Origin: Pseudomonas mandelii
GTDB lineage: Bacteria; Pseudomonadota; Gammaproteobacteria; Pseudomonadales; Pseudomonadaceae
NCBI RefSeq assembly: GCF_006438925.1
Contig: NZ_RCZA01000003.1
Coordinates: 162,241-226,240, forward strand
Direction of reading: 5' to 3'
Length of the DNA: 64,000 nt
Shown here: positions 27,202-37,466 of the stretch, piece after piece
Position numbering within the stretch: position 1 is the stretch's first letter
Layout: each line of letters opens with the position of its first letter
Position numbers and translations under genes: made by a program
Notes under the pieces: generated by a model
What the model saw: the letters and a program-made list of their open reading frames with translations, nothing else
What the model was told of the DNA's origin: nothing
Database searches by the model: none

Positions 27202-28359
27202 ATGCAATTCAAGCCAGCTGTTACCGCTCTGGTCACCGCCCTCGCCTTGGCATCGCTGCTCAGCGGATGCAAAAAGGAAGAGGCGGCACCTGCCGCACCA
27301 CCCCCTCAGGTCGGCGTCGTTACCCTGCAACCTCAAGCCTTCACCCTGACCTCCGAGCTTCCGGGCCGCACCAGCGCGTACCGCATCGCCGAAGTTCGCC
27401 CTCAGGTCAACGGCATCATTCTCAAGCGCCTGTTCAAGGAAGGCGGCGACGTCAAGGCCGGCCAGCAGCTGTATCAGATTGATCCGGCCGTCTATGACGC
27501 CACCCTGAAAAGCGCCGAAGCCAACCTGCAGCAGACCAAATCGATTTCGGATCGCTACAAGCAACTGGTCAGCGAACAGGCTGTAAGCCGTCAGGAATAC
27601 GACACAGCCCTGGCCAACCGGTTGCAATCGGAAGCCGCCCTGCAAAGCGCCCAGATCAATGTGCGCTACACCAAAGTTTACGCGCCACTCTCCGGCCGCA
27701 TCGGCCGCTCGACCGTGACTGAAGGCGCGCTGGTCACCAGCGGCCAGGTCGAAGCGATGGCGGTGATTCAGCAACTGGACCCAATCTACGTCGACGTGAC
27801 CCAGTCTTCCGTAGAGCTGCTGGAACTGCGCCGCGAACTGGAAAGCGGCCGTCTGCAAAAATCTGGCGACAACGCGGCCGCGGTCAAGCTGACCCTCGAA
27901 GACGGCAGCCAGTACAAACAGGAAGGCAAACTCGAGTTCTCCGAAGTCTCGGTGGATCAGACCACCGGTTCCGTGACCTTGCGTGCGGTGTTCCCGAACC
28001 CTGACCACACCCTGCTGCCAGGCATGTTTGTACACGCCCAATTGCAGGCCGGTGTGAACAGCGCGGCGATCCTCGCCCCGCAACAAGGCGTGACCCGTGA
28101 CCTCAAAGGCTCCCCGACCGCGCTGGTCGTCGGCCCGGACAACAAGGTCGAACTGCGTCAGCTCAAGGCCAGCCGCACTGTCGGCAGCCAGTGGCTGATC
28201 GAAGACGGTCTGAAGGCCGGCGATCGTCTGATCACCGAAGGACTGCAATTCGTCAAACCTGGCATTGAAGTCAAAGCCACTGAGGCGACAAACGTTGGCG
28301 CAAAGAACCCGGCCCCCGCAAAAGTAGCTGACAAGGCTTCCAGCGGCAAAGGGGAGTAA
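27202..28359 (+). CDS. emhA: RND efflux periplasmic adaptor (EmhA/TtgA/MexA)
   Basis: This 385-residue lipoprotein has a signal with lipobox LLSGC (Cys23). It is the membrane-fusion protein that links the inner-membrane pump to the outer-membrane channel. The lipoyl/barrel segments are EVRPQVNGIILKRLFKEGGDVKAGQQLYQIDP at about residues 69-100. The coiled-coil hairpin follows (LKSAEANLQQTKSISDRYKQLV), then YAPLSGRIGRSTVTEGALV. It is the first gene of emhABC, three bases before emhB, under the EmhR operator. Its length matches MexA/TtgA. Confidence 0.96.
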   Translation: MQFKPAVTALVTALALASLLSGCKKEEAAPAAPPPQVGVVTLQPQAFTLTSELPGRTSAYRIAEVRPQVNGIILKRLFKEGGDVKAGQQLYQIDPAVYDATLKSAEANLQQTKSISDRYKQLVSEQAVSRQEYDTALANRLQSEAALQSAQINVRYTKVYAPLSGRIGRSTVTEGALVTSGQVEAMAVIQQLDPIYVDVTQSSVELLELRRELESGRLQKSGDNAAAVKLTLEDGSQYKQEGKLEFSEVSVDQTTGSVTLRAVFPNPDHTLLPGMFVHAQLQAGVNSAAILAPQQGVTRDLKGSPTALVVGPDNKVELRQLKASRTVGSQWLIEDGLKAGDRLITEGLQFVKPGIEVKATEATNVGAKNPAPAKVADKASSGKGE

Positions 28360-28362
28360 ACC

Positions 28363-31300
28363 ATGTCCAGATTTTTTATCGACCGTCCGATTTTCGCCTG
28401 GGTAATTGCCTTGGTGATCATGCTGGTCGGGGCTCTATCGATCCTCAAACTCCCGATCAACCAATACCCGAGCATTGCGCCTCCGGCCATTGCGATCCAG
28501 GTGACTTACCCTGGCGCGTCCGCACAAACCGTGCAGGACACCGTGGTGCAAGTGATCGAGCAACAGCTCAACGGTATCGATAACCTGCGTTATGTCTCCT
28601 CGGAAAGTAACTCCGACGGCAGCATGACCATTACCGCGACCTTCGAGCAGGGCACCAACTCCGATACCGCGCAGGTTCAGGTCCAGAACAAGCTGAACCT
28701 GGCCACCCCGCTGCTGCCGCAAGAAGTGCAGCAACAGGGTATCCGCGTGACCAAGGCAGTGAAAAACTTCCTGATGGTGATCGGCGTGGTGTCGCGCGAC
28801 GGCAGCATGACCAAGGACGACCTGTCCAACTACATCGTGTCGAACATGCAGGATCCGATCTCGCGGACCGCCGGTGTTGGTGACTTCCAGGTCTTCGGTG
28901 CCCAGTACGCAATGCGGATCTGGCTCGATCCGGCCAAGTTGAACAACTTCAACCTGACCCCGGGGGACGTGAAAACCGCCATCGCCGCGCAGAACGTCCA
29001 GGTGTCGTCCGGTCAGCTCGGTGGCTTGCCTGCCGTGGCCGGCCAACAGTTGAACGCGACGATCATCGGCAAGACCCGTCTGCAAACGGCTGAGCAGTTC
29101 AAGGCGATCCTGTTGAAGGTCAACAAGGATGGTTCGCAAGTGCGTGTCGGCGACGTGGCGGATGTCGGTCTGGGCGGTGAAAACTACTCGATCAGCGCCC
29201 AGTTCAACGGCAGCCCAGCCTCCGGTCTGGCGGTGAAACTGGCCAACGGTGCCAACGCCCTCGACACTGCAAAAGCCCTGCGCAAGACCATCGAATCCCT
29301 CAAGCCGTTCTTCCCGCAAGGGATGGAAGTGGTATTCCCTTACGACACCACGCCGGTGGTGACCGAGTCGATCAAGGGTGTGGTTGAAACCCTGGTCGAA
29401 GCGATCGTGCTGGTGTTCCTGGTGATGTTCCTGTTCCTGCAAAACTTCCGCGCCACCGTCATCACCACGATGACCGTGCCCGTGGTACTGCTGGGGACCT
29501 TCGGGATCCTCGCGGCGTTCGGCTTCAGCATCAACACCCTGACCATGTTCGGTATGGTGCTGGCCATCGGTTTGCTGGTGGACGACGCCATCGTCGTGGT
29601 GGAGAACGTCGAACGGGTCATGAGTGAAGAAGGCCTGCCACCCAAGGAAGCCACCAAGAAATCCATGGGGCAAATCCAGGGTGCACTGGTCGGTATTGCC
29701 CTGGTGCTGTCGGCGGTACTGTTGCCGATGGCATTCTTCGGCGGTTCCACCGGTGTGATCTACAAGCAGTTCTCGATCACCATCGTCTCGGCCATGGCCC
29801 TGTCGGTACTGGTTGCACTGATCTTTACCCCGGCGCTCTGCGCCACCATGCTCAAAGCGATTCCCAAGGGTGAGCACGGCGTCCCGAAACGCGGATTTTT
29901 CGGCTGGTTCAACCGCAACTTCGACCGTAGCGTGAAAAGCTACGAACGCGGCGTTGGCAACATTCTGCGCAACAAGGTGCCGTATCTGCTGGTGTACGTG
30001 ATCATCGTCGTCGGCATGATCTGGTTGTTCCTGCGTATTCCATCCGCGTTCCTGCCGGAAGAAGACCAAGGTGTACTGTTTGCCCAGGTGCAAACCCCGG
30101 CCGGTTCCAGTTCCCAACGCACGCAAGTGGTCGTGGACGAGATGCGTGAGTTCCTGCTGCGTCCGGGCAAGGACGGCGGTGAAGGTGATGCGGTGGCCTC
30201 GGTGTTCACCGTGACCGGCTTCAACTTCGCCGGCCGTGGTCAGAGTTCGGGTATGGCGTTCATCATGCTCCGACCGTGGGACGAACGTAACGCCGACAAC
30301 AGCGTGTTCAAAGTCGCGGCCCGTGCCCAACAGCATTTCTTCACCTTCCGTGACGCCATGGTGTTTGCGTTCGCACCTCCAGCGGTGCTGGAGCTGGGTA
30401 ACGCCACCGGTTTCGACGTGTTCTTGCAAGACCGTGCCGGTATCGGTCACGACGCACTGATGGCTGCACGCAACCAGTTCCTCGGCATGGCGGCGCAGAG
30501 CAAGGTGCTGTCGCAGGTCCGCCCGAACGGTCTGAACGACGAACCGCAATACCAACTGGAAATCGATGACGAGAAGGCCAGTGCCCTGGGTATTACCATC
30601 GCCGACATCAACAGCACCCTGTCGATTGCCCTGGGCAGTAGCTACGTCAACGACTTCATCGACCGCGGTCGGGTGAAGAAGGTTTACGTACAAGGCCAGC
30701 CGGGCGCGCGCATGAGTCCTGAAGACGTGAAGAAATGGTACGTACGCAACAGCGCCGGCACCATGGTTCCATTCTCCGCGTTCGCCAAGGGTGAGTGGAT
30801 TTACGGTGCGCCGAAGCTGTCGCGTTACAACGGCGTAGAGGCGATGGAAATCCTCGGTGCCCCGGCACCCGGCTATTCCACCGGTGAAGCCATGGCCGAA
30901 GTCGAAGCCCTGGCCCAGAAACTGCCGGCCGGTGTTGGTATATCCTGGACCGGCCTGTCATACGAGGAACGACTGGCGGGTTCGCAGGCGCCGGCGCTGT
31001 TTGCGTTGTCGATCCTGATGGTGTTCCTGTGTCTGGCCGCGTTGTATGAAAGCTGGTCGATTCCGATTGCGGTGGTGCTCGTGGTGCCGCTGGGGATTAT
31101 CGGTGCCTTGATGGCGACCAGCCTGCGCGGTCTGTCCAACGACGTGTACTTCCTGGTGGGTCTGTTGACCACCATTGGTCTGGCGGCGAAAAACGCCATT
31201 CTGATCGTCGAGTTCGCCAAAGACCTGCATGAACAGGGCAAGAGCTTGCAGGAGGCCGCCATCGAGGCTTGCCGCATGCGTTTGCGTCCGATCATCATGA

Positions 31301-31527
31301 CGTCCCTGGCGTTTGTCCTCGGCGTCGTGCCCCTGGCCATTTCCACCGGCGCCGGCTCGGGTAGCCAGCACGCCATCGGTACGGTAGTGATTGGCGGTAT
31401 GATCACCGCCACCGTATTGGCGATATTCTGGGTCCCGCTGTTTTTCGTCACCGTGTCGGCCATGGGGCAGCGCAAAATCGCTGACCAGGACGACGCTCTA
31501 GAACCTTCTAAAGAGGCTGGCTTATGA
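28363..31527 (+). CDS. emhB: RND multidrug efflux permease (EmhB/TtgB/MexB)
   Basis: This 1054-residue proton-driven inner-membrane pump of the HAE1 RND family has the family start [20 protein letters not shown], two large periplasmic loops and twelve helices. The proton-relay aspartates are in [18 protein letters not shown] (helix 4, about residues 404-421). [16 protein letters not shown] closes the last helices. It exports hydrophobic antibiotics, aromatic hydrocarbons and solvents in homologues. The stop overlaps the start of emhC by four bases (ATGA). It is full length with no break seen. Confidence 0.97.
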   Translation: MSRFFIDRPIFAWVIALVIMLVGALSILKLPINQYPSIAPPAIAIQVTYPGASAQTVQDTVVQVIEQQLNGIDNLRYVSSESNSDGSMTITATFEQGTNSDTAQVQVQNKLNLATPLLPQEVQQQGIRVTKAVKNFLMVIGVVSRDGSMTKDDLSNYIVSNMQDPISRTAGVGDFQVFGAQYAMRIWLDPAKLNNFNLTPGDVKTAIAAQNVQVSSGQLGGLPAVAGQQLNATIIGKTRLQTAEQFKAILLKVNKDGSQVRVGDVADVGLGGENYSISAQFNGSPASGLAVKLANGANALDTAKALRKTIESLKPFFPQGMEVVFPYDTTPVVTESIKGVVETLVEAIVLVFLVMFLFLQNFRATVITTMTVPVVLLGTFGILAAFGFSINTLTMFGMVLAIGLLVDDAIVVVENVERVMSEEGLPPKEATKKSMGQIQGALVGIALVLSAVLLPMAFFGGSTGVIYKQFSITIVSAMALSVLVALIFTPALCATMLKAIPKGEHGVPKRGFFGWFNRNFDRSVKSYERGVGNILRNKVPYLLVYVIIVVGMIWLFLRIPSAFLPEEDQGVLFAQVQTPAGSSSQRTQVVVDEMREFLLRPGKDGGEGDAVASVFTVTGFNFAGRGQSSGMAFIMLRPWDERNADNSVFKVAARAQQHFFTFRDAMVFAFAPPAVLELGNATGFDVFLQDRAGIGHDALMAARNQFLGMAAQSKVLSQVRPNGLNDEPQYQLEIDDEKASALGITIADINSTLSIALGSSYVNDFIDRGRVKKVYVQGQPGARMSPEDVKKWYVRNSAGTMVPFSAFAKGEWIYGAPKLSRYNGVEAMEILGAPAPGYSTGEAMAEVEALAQKLPAGVGISWTGLSYEERLAGSQAPALFALSILMVFLCLAALYESWSIPIAVVLVVPLGIIGALMATSLRGLSNDVYFLVGLLTTIGLAAKNAILIVEFAKDLHEQGKSLQEAAIEACRMRLRPIIMTSLAFVLGVVPLAISTGAGSGSQHAIGTVVIGGMITATVLAIFWVPLFFVTVSAMGQRKIADQDDALEPSKEAGL

Positions 31528-32984
31528 GCAAGTCGCTACTTTCCCTGGCTGTTGCCGCCTTCGTGCTCGGTGGCTGCTCGCTGATACCCGATTATCAGCA
31601 GCCTGAAGCACCGGTAGCGGGCCAGTACCCGCAAGGCCCGGCGTATTCGCCGGCCCAGGCGCCTGCCCAGGCTGCCGCCGAACAGGGCTGGAAGCAGTTT
31701 TTCCATGACCCGGCGCTGCAACAGCTGATCCAGGTCGCCCTGGAAAACAACCGTGATCTGCGTGTCGCGGCGCTGAACATCGACGCCTTCGCGGCCCAAT
31801 ACCGCATCCAGCGTGCCGATCTGTTCCCGGCCGTGTCGGCCAACGGCACCGGCAGCCGTCAGCGGGTCCCGGCTCGGGCCTCGCAGACCGGCGAAGCGGA
31901 CATCACCAGTTCCTACTCGGCCACAGTCGGCATCAGCGCCTATGAACTCGACCTGTTCGGTCGGGTTCGCAGCCTGAGCGAAGAAGCGCTGCAGAAGTAC
32001 TTCGCCACTGAAGAAGCGCGCCGCAGCACCCAGATCAGCCTGGTGGCCAGCGTGGCCAATGCCTATCTGACCTGGCAGGCCGACAAGGAGCTGCTGAATC
32101 TGACCAAGGACACCCTCGGTGCGTTCGAGGAGAGCTACAAGCTCACCGCCCGCAGCAACGAAGTGGGTGTCGCCTCGGCCCTGGACCTCGCCCAGTCGCG
32201 TACCTCGGTGGAAAACGCCCGCGCGCAACAGGCCAAGTACACCCGTCAAGTCGCCCAGGATGAAAACATCCTGGTGCTACTGCTCGGCACCGGTGTCCCG
32301 GCCAACCTGCAAGCGGCCAAACCATTGGCTGACGACCTGCTGAGCGACGTGCCGGCCGGTCTGCCATCAGACTTGCTGCATCGTCGTCCGGACATCCTCC
32401 AGGCCGAATACGACCTGAAAGCGGCAAACGCCAACATCGGCGCGGCGCGGGCGGCGTTCTTCCCGAGCATCAGCCTGACCGCCAATGCCGGGACCCTGAG
32501 CCCGGACTTGTCCGGTCTGTTCAAGGGCGGTTCGGGCACCTGGTTGTTCCAGCCGCAGATCAACCTGCCGATCTTCAACGCCGGCAGCCTGCGCGCCAGC
32601 CTGGATTACTCAAAAATCCAGAAAGACATCGGCGTGGCGAACTACGAGAAGTCCATTCAAACGGCCTTCCAGGAAGTCGCCGATGGCCTGGCCGCCCGCC
32701 AGACCTACACCGATCAGTTGCAGGCCCAGCGTGATTTCGTCACCGCGAACCAGGACTACTACCGTCTGGCCGAGCGTCGCTATCGCATTGGTGTCGACAG
32801 CAACCTGACCTTCCTCGATGCCCAACGTCAGCTGTTCAGTGCCCAACAGGTACTGATCACCGACCGTTTGGCGCAACTGGTCAGTGCCGTCAATCTGTAC
32901 AAGGCACTGGGCGGTGGCTGGAACGAGCAGACGGCGAAGAACGAACCGTTGAAAGAAGAAGCGCCGAAGCTGAAGTTGTTCTGA
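31524..32984 (+). CDS. emhC: Outer-membrane channel lipoprotein (EmhC/TtgC/OprM)
   Basis: This 486-residue outer-membrane efflux channel of the NodT/OprM class has the lipobox VLGGCS with Cys18. The two outer-membrane efflux repeats are [29 protein letters not shown] at about residues 120-150 and [13 protein letters not shown] followed by [15 protein letters not shown] in the second half. It completes the tripartite pump with EmhA and EmhB. The start overlaps emhB, and a strong terminator follows 13 bases after the stop. Confidence 0.96.
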   Translation: MSKSLLSLAVAAFVLGGCSLIPDYQQPEAPVAGQYPQGPAYSPAQAPAQAAAEQGWKQFFHDPALQQLIQVALENNRDLRVAALNIDAFAAQYRIQRADLFPAVSANGTGSRQRVPARASQTGEADITSSYSATVGISAYELDLFGRVRSLSEEALQKYFATEEARRSTQISLVASVANAYLTWQADKELLNLTKDTLGAFEESYKLTARSNEVGVASALDLAQSRTSVENARAQQAKYTRQVAQDENILVLLLGTGVPANLQAAKPLADDLLSDVPAGLPSDLLHRRPDILQAEYDLKAANANIGAARAAFFPSISLTANAGTLSPDLSGLFKGGSGTWLFQPQINLPIFNAGSLRASLDYSKIQKDIGVANYEKSIQTAFQEVADGLAARQTYTDQLQAQRDFVTANQDYYRLAERRYRIGVDSNLTFLDAQRQLFSAQQVLITDRLAQLVSAVNLYKALGGGWNEQTAKNEPLKEEAPKLKLF

Positions 32985-32997
32985 TAGCGCTGTAAGA

Positions 32998-33027
32998 CAA
33001 GAAGCCCACCTTTTGGTGGGCTTCTTG
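32998..33027 (+). terminator. Rho-independent terminator of emhABC
   Basis: CAAGAAGCCCACC, TTTT, GGTGGGCTTCTTG form a perfect 13-bp stem with a four-base loop just after emhC. Confidence 0.9.
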
Positions 33028-33060
33028 TTGTCTGCGGGAAAGTTGTGGCGCCAGGACTGG

Positions 33061-33161
33061 CCTCATCGCGAGCAAGCTCGCTCCCACAGGAGATTTGTGT
33101 CTGCCACAGATCGCATGCGCACAGAATGACCAATGTGGGAGCGAGCCTGCTCGCGATGAGG
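33061..33161. repeat. REP pair (GGGAGCGAGCCTGCTCGCG family)
   Basis: CCTCATCGCGAGCAAGCTCG and the inverted copy ending GCTCGCGATGAGG surround about 45 bases. It occupies much of the 440-base gap between emhC and the OprD-type porin gene. The rest of that gap holds the emhC terminator, a PcaR-like box at 33198 and the porin leader. Confidence 0.9.
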
Positions 33162-33197
33162 CTGGAACAGACAACACAAATTCCCAGCCAATCTTAT

Positions 33198-33210
33198 GTT
33201 CGATAATCGC
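33198..33210 (+). promoter_or_regulatory. PcaR-like box upstream of the porin gene
   Basis: GTTCGATAATCGC is the core of the PcaR recognition sequence described for P. putida (GTTCGATAATCGCAC). It lies about 215 bases before the porin start. It groups the porin with the other pca promoters in this window that carry the same motif. Confidence 0.7.
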
Positions 33211-33424
33211 CCAAAACCCGCTTTTCCCGATTGAACCATCCAGTCCATTCCCCGCACCATTCGTCGCACAAGACCAATGACAACAGGTTCGACACCATGC
33301 CCCCGCGCCCTGCCCTGTCTGGCTGATCCCGTTCGTTTTTGTCCTGATTTCAAATTTTTGTCTGCACCCCCCAGGTGGCGGCAGCACCCCGTTTCACACC
33401 TAAAAATTAGAGAGACCCGAGCAC

Positions 33425-34684
33425 ATGACACCTTCCAATACTCAATACTTGTTCCCCAGCCTCATCGCCGTTGCACTGGCCAGTACGGCTCTGCCCGCCA
33501 TGGCCGAGGAGTCAGGCTTTGTCGAAGGTGCCAAGGTCAACCTGAACCTGCGCAACTTCTACATCAACCGCAACTTCACCAACCCGACCAAAGCTCAGGG
33601 CAAGGCAGAGGAGTGGACACAAAGTTTCATCCTCGACGCCAAGTCCGGATTCACCCAGGGCACCGTCGGGTTCGGCATGGATGTGCTGGACCTGTACTCG
33701 GTGAAACTCGACGGTGGTAAAGGCACGGGCGGTACGCAGTTGCTGCCGCTGGATCACGACGGTCGCCCGGCGGACAACTTCGGTCGCACCAACGTGGCGT
33801 TCAAGGCCAAGCTGTCGCAGACCGAAGTGAAGGTGGGCGAATGGATGCCGGTGCTGCCGATCCTGCGTTCGGACGACGGTCGTTCCCTGCCGCAAACGTT
33901 TCGTGGTGGCCAGATCACCTCGAAGGAAATCAACGGCCTGACGCTCTACGGCGGCCAGTTCCGCGCCAACAGCCCGCGCGACGACAGCAGCATGAGCGAC
34001 ATGTCGATGACCGGAAAACCGGTATTTACCTCCGACCGTTTCAACTTCCAGGGCGGCGAATACACCTTTAACGAGAAGCGCACCCAGATCGGTGTGTGGA
34101 ACGCCGAACTCAAGGACATCTACAGCCAGCAGTACGTGAATCTGATCCACAGCCAGCCCATCGGCGACTGGACCCTGGGCGCCAACCTCGGTTTCTTCTA
34201 CGGCAAGGATGACGGCAGCGCCCGGGCCGGCGAGTTGGACAACAAGACGTGGTCAGGCCTGTTCTCGGCCAAATACGGCGGCAACACCTTCTATGTCGGC
34301 CTGCAAAAACTCACCGGCGACAGCGCGTGGATGCGGGTCAATGGCACCAGCGGCGGCACCCTGGCCAACGACAGTTACAACGCCAGTTATGACAATGCGA
34401 AAGAAAAATCCTGGCAGGTACGGCATGACTACAACTTCGTCGCCCTCGGCATTCCCGGCCTGACCTTGATGAACCGCTACATCAGCGGCGACAACGTCCA
34501 CACCGGCACCATCACCGACGGCAAGGAATGGGGCCGCGAAAGCGAACTGGGTTACACCGTGCAGAGCGGCGCGCTCAAAGACCTCAACGTCAAATGGCGC
34601 AACTCGACCATTCGCCGGGATTTCAGCAACAACGAGTTCGATGAAAACCGGTTGATCGTCAGCTATCCGATCAGTTTGTTGTAA
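33425..34684 (+). CDS. OprD family outer-membrane porin
   Basis: This 419-residue outer-membrane channel of the OprD/Opd family has a signal peptide at residues 1-27 (ending PAMA). FVEGAKVNLNLRNFYINRNF follows as the first strand, and the chain ends in the strand RLIVSYPISLL. Many alternating beta segments and the SDMSMTGKPVFTSDRFNFQGGEYTF region match OpdK/BenF-like members, which admit aromatic acids. It is convergent with the pca operon and preceded by a PcaR-like box. Uptake of protocatechuate, 4-hydroxybenzoate or a related acid is therefore the likely role (inference). Confidence 0.92.
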   Translation: MTPSNTQYLFPSLIAVALASTALPAMAEESGFVEGAKVNLNLRNFYINRNFTNPTKAQGKAEEWTQSFILDAKSGFTQGTVGFGMDVLDLYSVKLDGGKGTGGTQLLPLDHDGRPADNFGRTNVAFKAKLSQTEVKVGEWMPVLPILRSDDGRSLPQTFRGGQITSKEINGLTLYGGQFRANSPRDDSSMSDMSMTGKPVFTSDRFNFQGGEYTFNEKRTQIGVWNAELKDIYSQQYVNLIHSQPIGDWTLGANLGFFYGKDDGSARAGELDNKTWSGLFSAKYGGNTFYVGLQKLTGDSAWMRVNGTSGGTLANDSYNASYDNAKEKSWQVRHDYNFVALGIPGLTLMNRYISGDNVHTGTITDGKEWGRESELGYTVQSGALKDLNVKWRNSTIRRDFSNNEFDENRLIVSYPISLL

Positions 34685-34779
34685 ACCTCACCACCGCCAT
34701 CGTCGGAATGCCGCCCAGACCAAGCCCGGCTCCCACAGGGATTTTCAGTGAACACAAAATTGACGTTCACGCCGAAAAC

Positions 34780-34805
34780 TGTGGGAGCGAGCCTGCTCGC
34801 GAAGG
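34780..34805. repeat. REP copy with eroded partner
   Basis: A single good copy TGTGGGAGCGAGCCTGCTCG continuing to CGCGAAGG. Only the fragment GGCTCCCACA at 34728-34737 remains of an opposing copy. It sits between the convergent porin and pcaC genes. Confidence 0.8.
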
Positions 34806-34835
34806 CGTCAGCTCAGACACCGCAAATCGCCAGAA

Positions 34836-35228
34836 TCACTCCCGCGATTCGACGCCAAGCTCATCCCACACCGACTCCGCCAGGTGGAACGTCGCATTCG
34901 CCGCCGGAATGCCGCAATAGATCGCGCTCTGCATGATCACTTCCTTGATCTCGCCGCGGGTCACGCCGTTGTTGGCGGCGGCGCGCAGGTGCAGTTTGAG
35001 CTCTTCATTGCGGTTCATGCCGATCAGCATGGCCATGGTGATCAGGCTGCGGGTGTGGCGCGGCAGTCCCGGACGGGTCCAGATGTCGCCCCAGGCGTGA
35101 CGGGTGATCATCTCCTGAAACTCCGAGTTGAACTCGGTCAGCGCGTTCAGGCTGCGGTCGACGTGGGCGTCGCCGAGCACTGCGCGGCGGACTTTCAGGC
35201 CTTCGTCGTAACGTTGTTTCTCGTCCAC
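34836..35228 (-). CDS. pcaC: 4-carboxymuconolactone decarboxylase PcaC
   Basis: This 130-residue enzyme decarboxylates gamma-carboxymuconolactone to beta-ketoadipate enol-lactone. The family pattern is MDEKQRYDEGLKVRRAVLGD at the start, FNSEFQEMITRHAWGDIWTR at about residues 33-52, then SLITMAMLIGMNRNEELKLH, and GVTRGEIKEVIMQSAIYCGIP near the end. The length is that of known PcaC. It is the last gene of the pca operon, 10 bases after pcaD, followed by a REP copy. Confidence 0.97.
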   Translation of the reverse strand: MDEKQRYDEGLKVRRAVLGDAHVDRSLNALTEFNSEFQEMITRHAWGDIWTRPGLPRHTRSLITMAMLIGMNRNEELKLHLRAAANNGVTRGEIKEVIMQSAIYCGIPAANATFHLAESVWDELGVESRE

Positions 35229-35238
35229 AACAATCCCC

Positions 35239-36045
35239 TTAATGAGCTGACAAAAACGTCACTACCCGGTCACTGAACGCAGCACCGGCCTGGACGTTGG
35301 ACAAGTGCGCGGCGTAGAACTCGGCGTACTCGGCGCCCTGCACATGTTCCTGAATGAAGTGCCCACCGGACGGCGGTGTGACCGCGTCTTCGGTGCCGGC
35401 AATGACCAGCAGCGGCACCTTGATCGAGGACAGCTGATCGCGGAAATCGGCATCGCGCACGGCGGCACAGTTCGCGGCATAGCCTTCAGGCGAGGTGGCG
35501 GCGAGCATGTCAGTAATCTTCTTCGCGGCGGCAGGATTGGTTTCAGCAAAATCCGCGGTGAACCAGCGCGCAATCGACGCATCACGCAGCGCGACCATGG
35601 CGGCCGGACCGTCACGCAGCACGGTTTCAATGCGCGGGTTCCATACCGACGGATCACCGATTTTCGCCGCGGTGTTGCACACCACCAGTTTGTTCAGGCG
35701 ATCACCCGCGTTGATCCCCAGCCACTGGCCAATCAGCCCACCCATGGACAAACCGCAGAAATGCGCGCGTTCGATGTGCAACGCATCCAGCAGTGCCAGC
35801 ACGTCATGACCTAGTTGCTCGATGTTGTACGGCCCCGGCGTGACCAGAGATCTGCCATGACCCCGGGTGTCGAAACGCAGCACCCGGAAATGCTCGGTGA
35901 ACGCCGCAATCTGCGCGTCCCACATGTGCAGGTCGGTGCCCAGCGAGTTGGACAGCACCAGCACCGGTGCATCCGCCGGGCCATCGAGTTGCGGCCCTTG
36001 AATTTGGTAGTGCAGTTCGCCCTCGGCGAGTTGTACGAAAGCCAC
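35239..36045 (-). CDS. pcaD: 3-oxoadipate enol-lactonase PcaD
   Basis: This 268-residue alpha/beta hydrolase opens beta-ketoadipate enol-lactone to beta-ketoadipate. The nucleophile elbow FCGLSMGGLIGQW has Ser100. The acid lies in VIAGTEDAVTPP, and the His in AAHLSNVQ near the C-terminus. The oxyanion segment LSNSLGTDLHMW is at about residues 31-42. It is slightly longer than the usual 263 residues, with a short insertion (GPQLDGPADAP) near residue 20. It lies 11 bases after pcaB and 10 before pcaC. Confidence 0.96.
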   Translation of the reverse strand: MAFVQLAEGELHYQIQGPQLDGPADAPVLVLSNSLGTDLHMWDAQIAAFTEHFRVLRFDTRGHGRSLVTPGPYNIEQLGHDVLALLDALHIERAHFCGLSMGGLIGQWLGINAGDRLNKLVVCNTAAKIGDPSVWNPRIETVLRDGPAAMVALRDASIARWFTADFAETNPAAAKKITDMLAATSPEGYAANCAAVRDADFRDQLSSIKVPLLVIAGTEDAVTPPSGGHFIQEHVQGAEYAEFYAAHLSNVQAGAAFSDRVVTFLSAH

Positions 36046-36056
36046 AGCAATCTCCT

Positions 36057-37421
36057 TCAGGCAGTCAACGCAGAATGTTCAGCCACCGCTCGCTCGACCC
36101 AGGTATGGGCCTGACCGAGGTAATGGGCGGGGTCCAGCAGATGATCGAGTTCAGCGGCAGAAAGCTCCGCGGTCACTTGCGGCTCGTCGCCGAGTATCGC
36201 TCGTAGATGACGTTGTTCTGCCACTGCTCTCTTGCAGCATTGCTCCAGCAAATGGTGCGCGGTGTCGCGGCCGACCCGTTGGGCGAGCACGATGCTCACC
36301 GCTTCGGCGAGCACCAGCCCTTGGGTCAGATCAAGGTTGCGGGCCATGCGCTCGGCGTCCACTTCCAGCCCATCCGCCACCAGCATCGCTTGTTTCAGGC
36401 TGCCGGACACCAGGCAGCAAATCTCCGGCAGGGTTTCCCACTCGGCATGCCACAGGCCCAGGCTGCGCTCGTGTTCTTGAGGCATGGCGCTGAACAGCGT
36501 CGAGAGCAAACCGGGTACGCGAGTCGCAGCGCCGATCAACACCGCCGCGCCCACCGGGTTGCGTTTGTGCGGCATGGTCGAAGAACCGCCCTTGCCCGGC
36601 GCGGAAGGTTCGAACACTTCAGCGGCTTCGGTCTGCATCAACAGGCTGATGTCACGGCCCAGTTTGCCGAGGCTGCCGGCGATCAATCCCAGTACCGAGC
36701 CGAACTCCACCAAGCGGTCTCGCTGGGTGTGCCAAGGTTGATCCGGCAGTGTCAGTTTCAATTCTTCAGCCAGCGCCTGGGCAATCGGCATCGCCTGCTC
36801 GCCGAGGGCCGCGAGGGTTCCGGAGGCGCCGCCGAACTGCAGCACCAGCAGTCGCGGTTTGAGTTGTTGCAGACGTTGACGGCTGCGAGTGACAGCGCCC
36901 AGCCAACCGGCGATTTTCATGCCGAGGGTGACGGGTGTCGCGTGCTGCAACCAGGTGCGCCCGGCCAGCGGTGTGGCGACGTAGCGCAACGCCTGGGTCG
37001 CCAGCGTTTCGCCCAGTTGCGCCAGATCGCTTTCGATCAGCGCCAGCGCGCCACGCAGTTGCAACACCAGACCGGTGTCCATCACGTCCTGGCTGGTAGC
37101 GCCCAGATGCACATAGCGCTCGGCTTCGGCATGGTTGGCCGCGATCTGTTTACCCAGCGCCTTGACCAAAGGAATTGCCGAATTGCCGGCCGTGGCAATC
37201 GCCTCGCCGAGGGCGGCGAAGTCGTAATGCCCGGCCTGACAGGACGCTTCAATCGGCGCGACAGCCGTTTGCGGAATCAGCCCGACTCGCGCCTCGGCCC
37301 GAGCCAGCGCCGCTTCAAAATCAAGCATCGCTTGAACCCGACCCTGATCGCAGAACACCTCACGCATGTCGCGGGCAGTGAAATAGGCATCGAACAATTG
37401 ATTGCCCGGTCGCTCGTTCAT
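36057..37421 (-). CDS. pcaB: 3-carboxy-cis,cis-muconate cycloisomerase PcaB
   Basis: This 454-residue member of the fumarase/aspartase superfamily lactonises 3-carboxymuconate to gamma-carboxymuconolactone. The signature loop GKGGSSTMPHKRNPVGAA carries the catalytic Ser. The N-terminal LFDAYFTARDMREVFCDQGR and HLGATSQDVMDTGLVLQ fit PcaB. The start was moved 12 codons inward to MNERPG, the family N-terminus. It stands between pcaT, 45 bases upstream, and pcaD. Confidence 0.96.
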   Translation of the reverse strand: MNERPGNQLFDAYFTARDMREVFCDQGRVQAMLDFEAALARAEARVGLIPQTAVAPIEASCQAGHYDFAALGEAIATAGNSAIPLVKALGKQIAANHAEAERYVHLGATSQDVMDTGLVLQLRGALALIESDLAQLGETLATQALRYVATPLAGRTWLQHATPVTLGMKIAGWLGAVTRSRQRLQQLKPRLLVLQFGGASGTLAALGEQAMPIAQALAEELKLTLPDQPWHTQRDRLVEFGSVLGLIAGSLGKLGRDISLLMQTEAAEVFEPSAPGKGGSSTMPHKRNPVGAAVLIGAATRVPGLLSTLFSAMPQEHERSLGLWHAEWETLPEICCLVSGSLKQAMLVADGLEVDAERMARNLDLTQGLVLAEAVSIVLAQRVGRDTAHHLLEQCCKRAVAEQRHLRAILGDEPQVTAELSAAELDHLLDPAHYLGQAHTWVERAVAEHSALTA

Positions 37422-37466
37422 AAACAGTCCCTGGAGGCGTGGGCCGGTCAGGCCCACGGGTAAAGA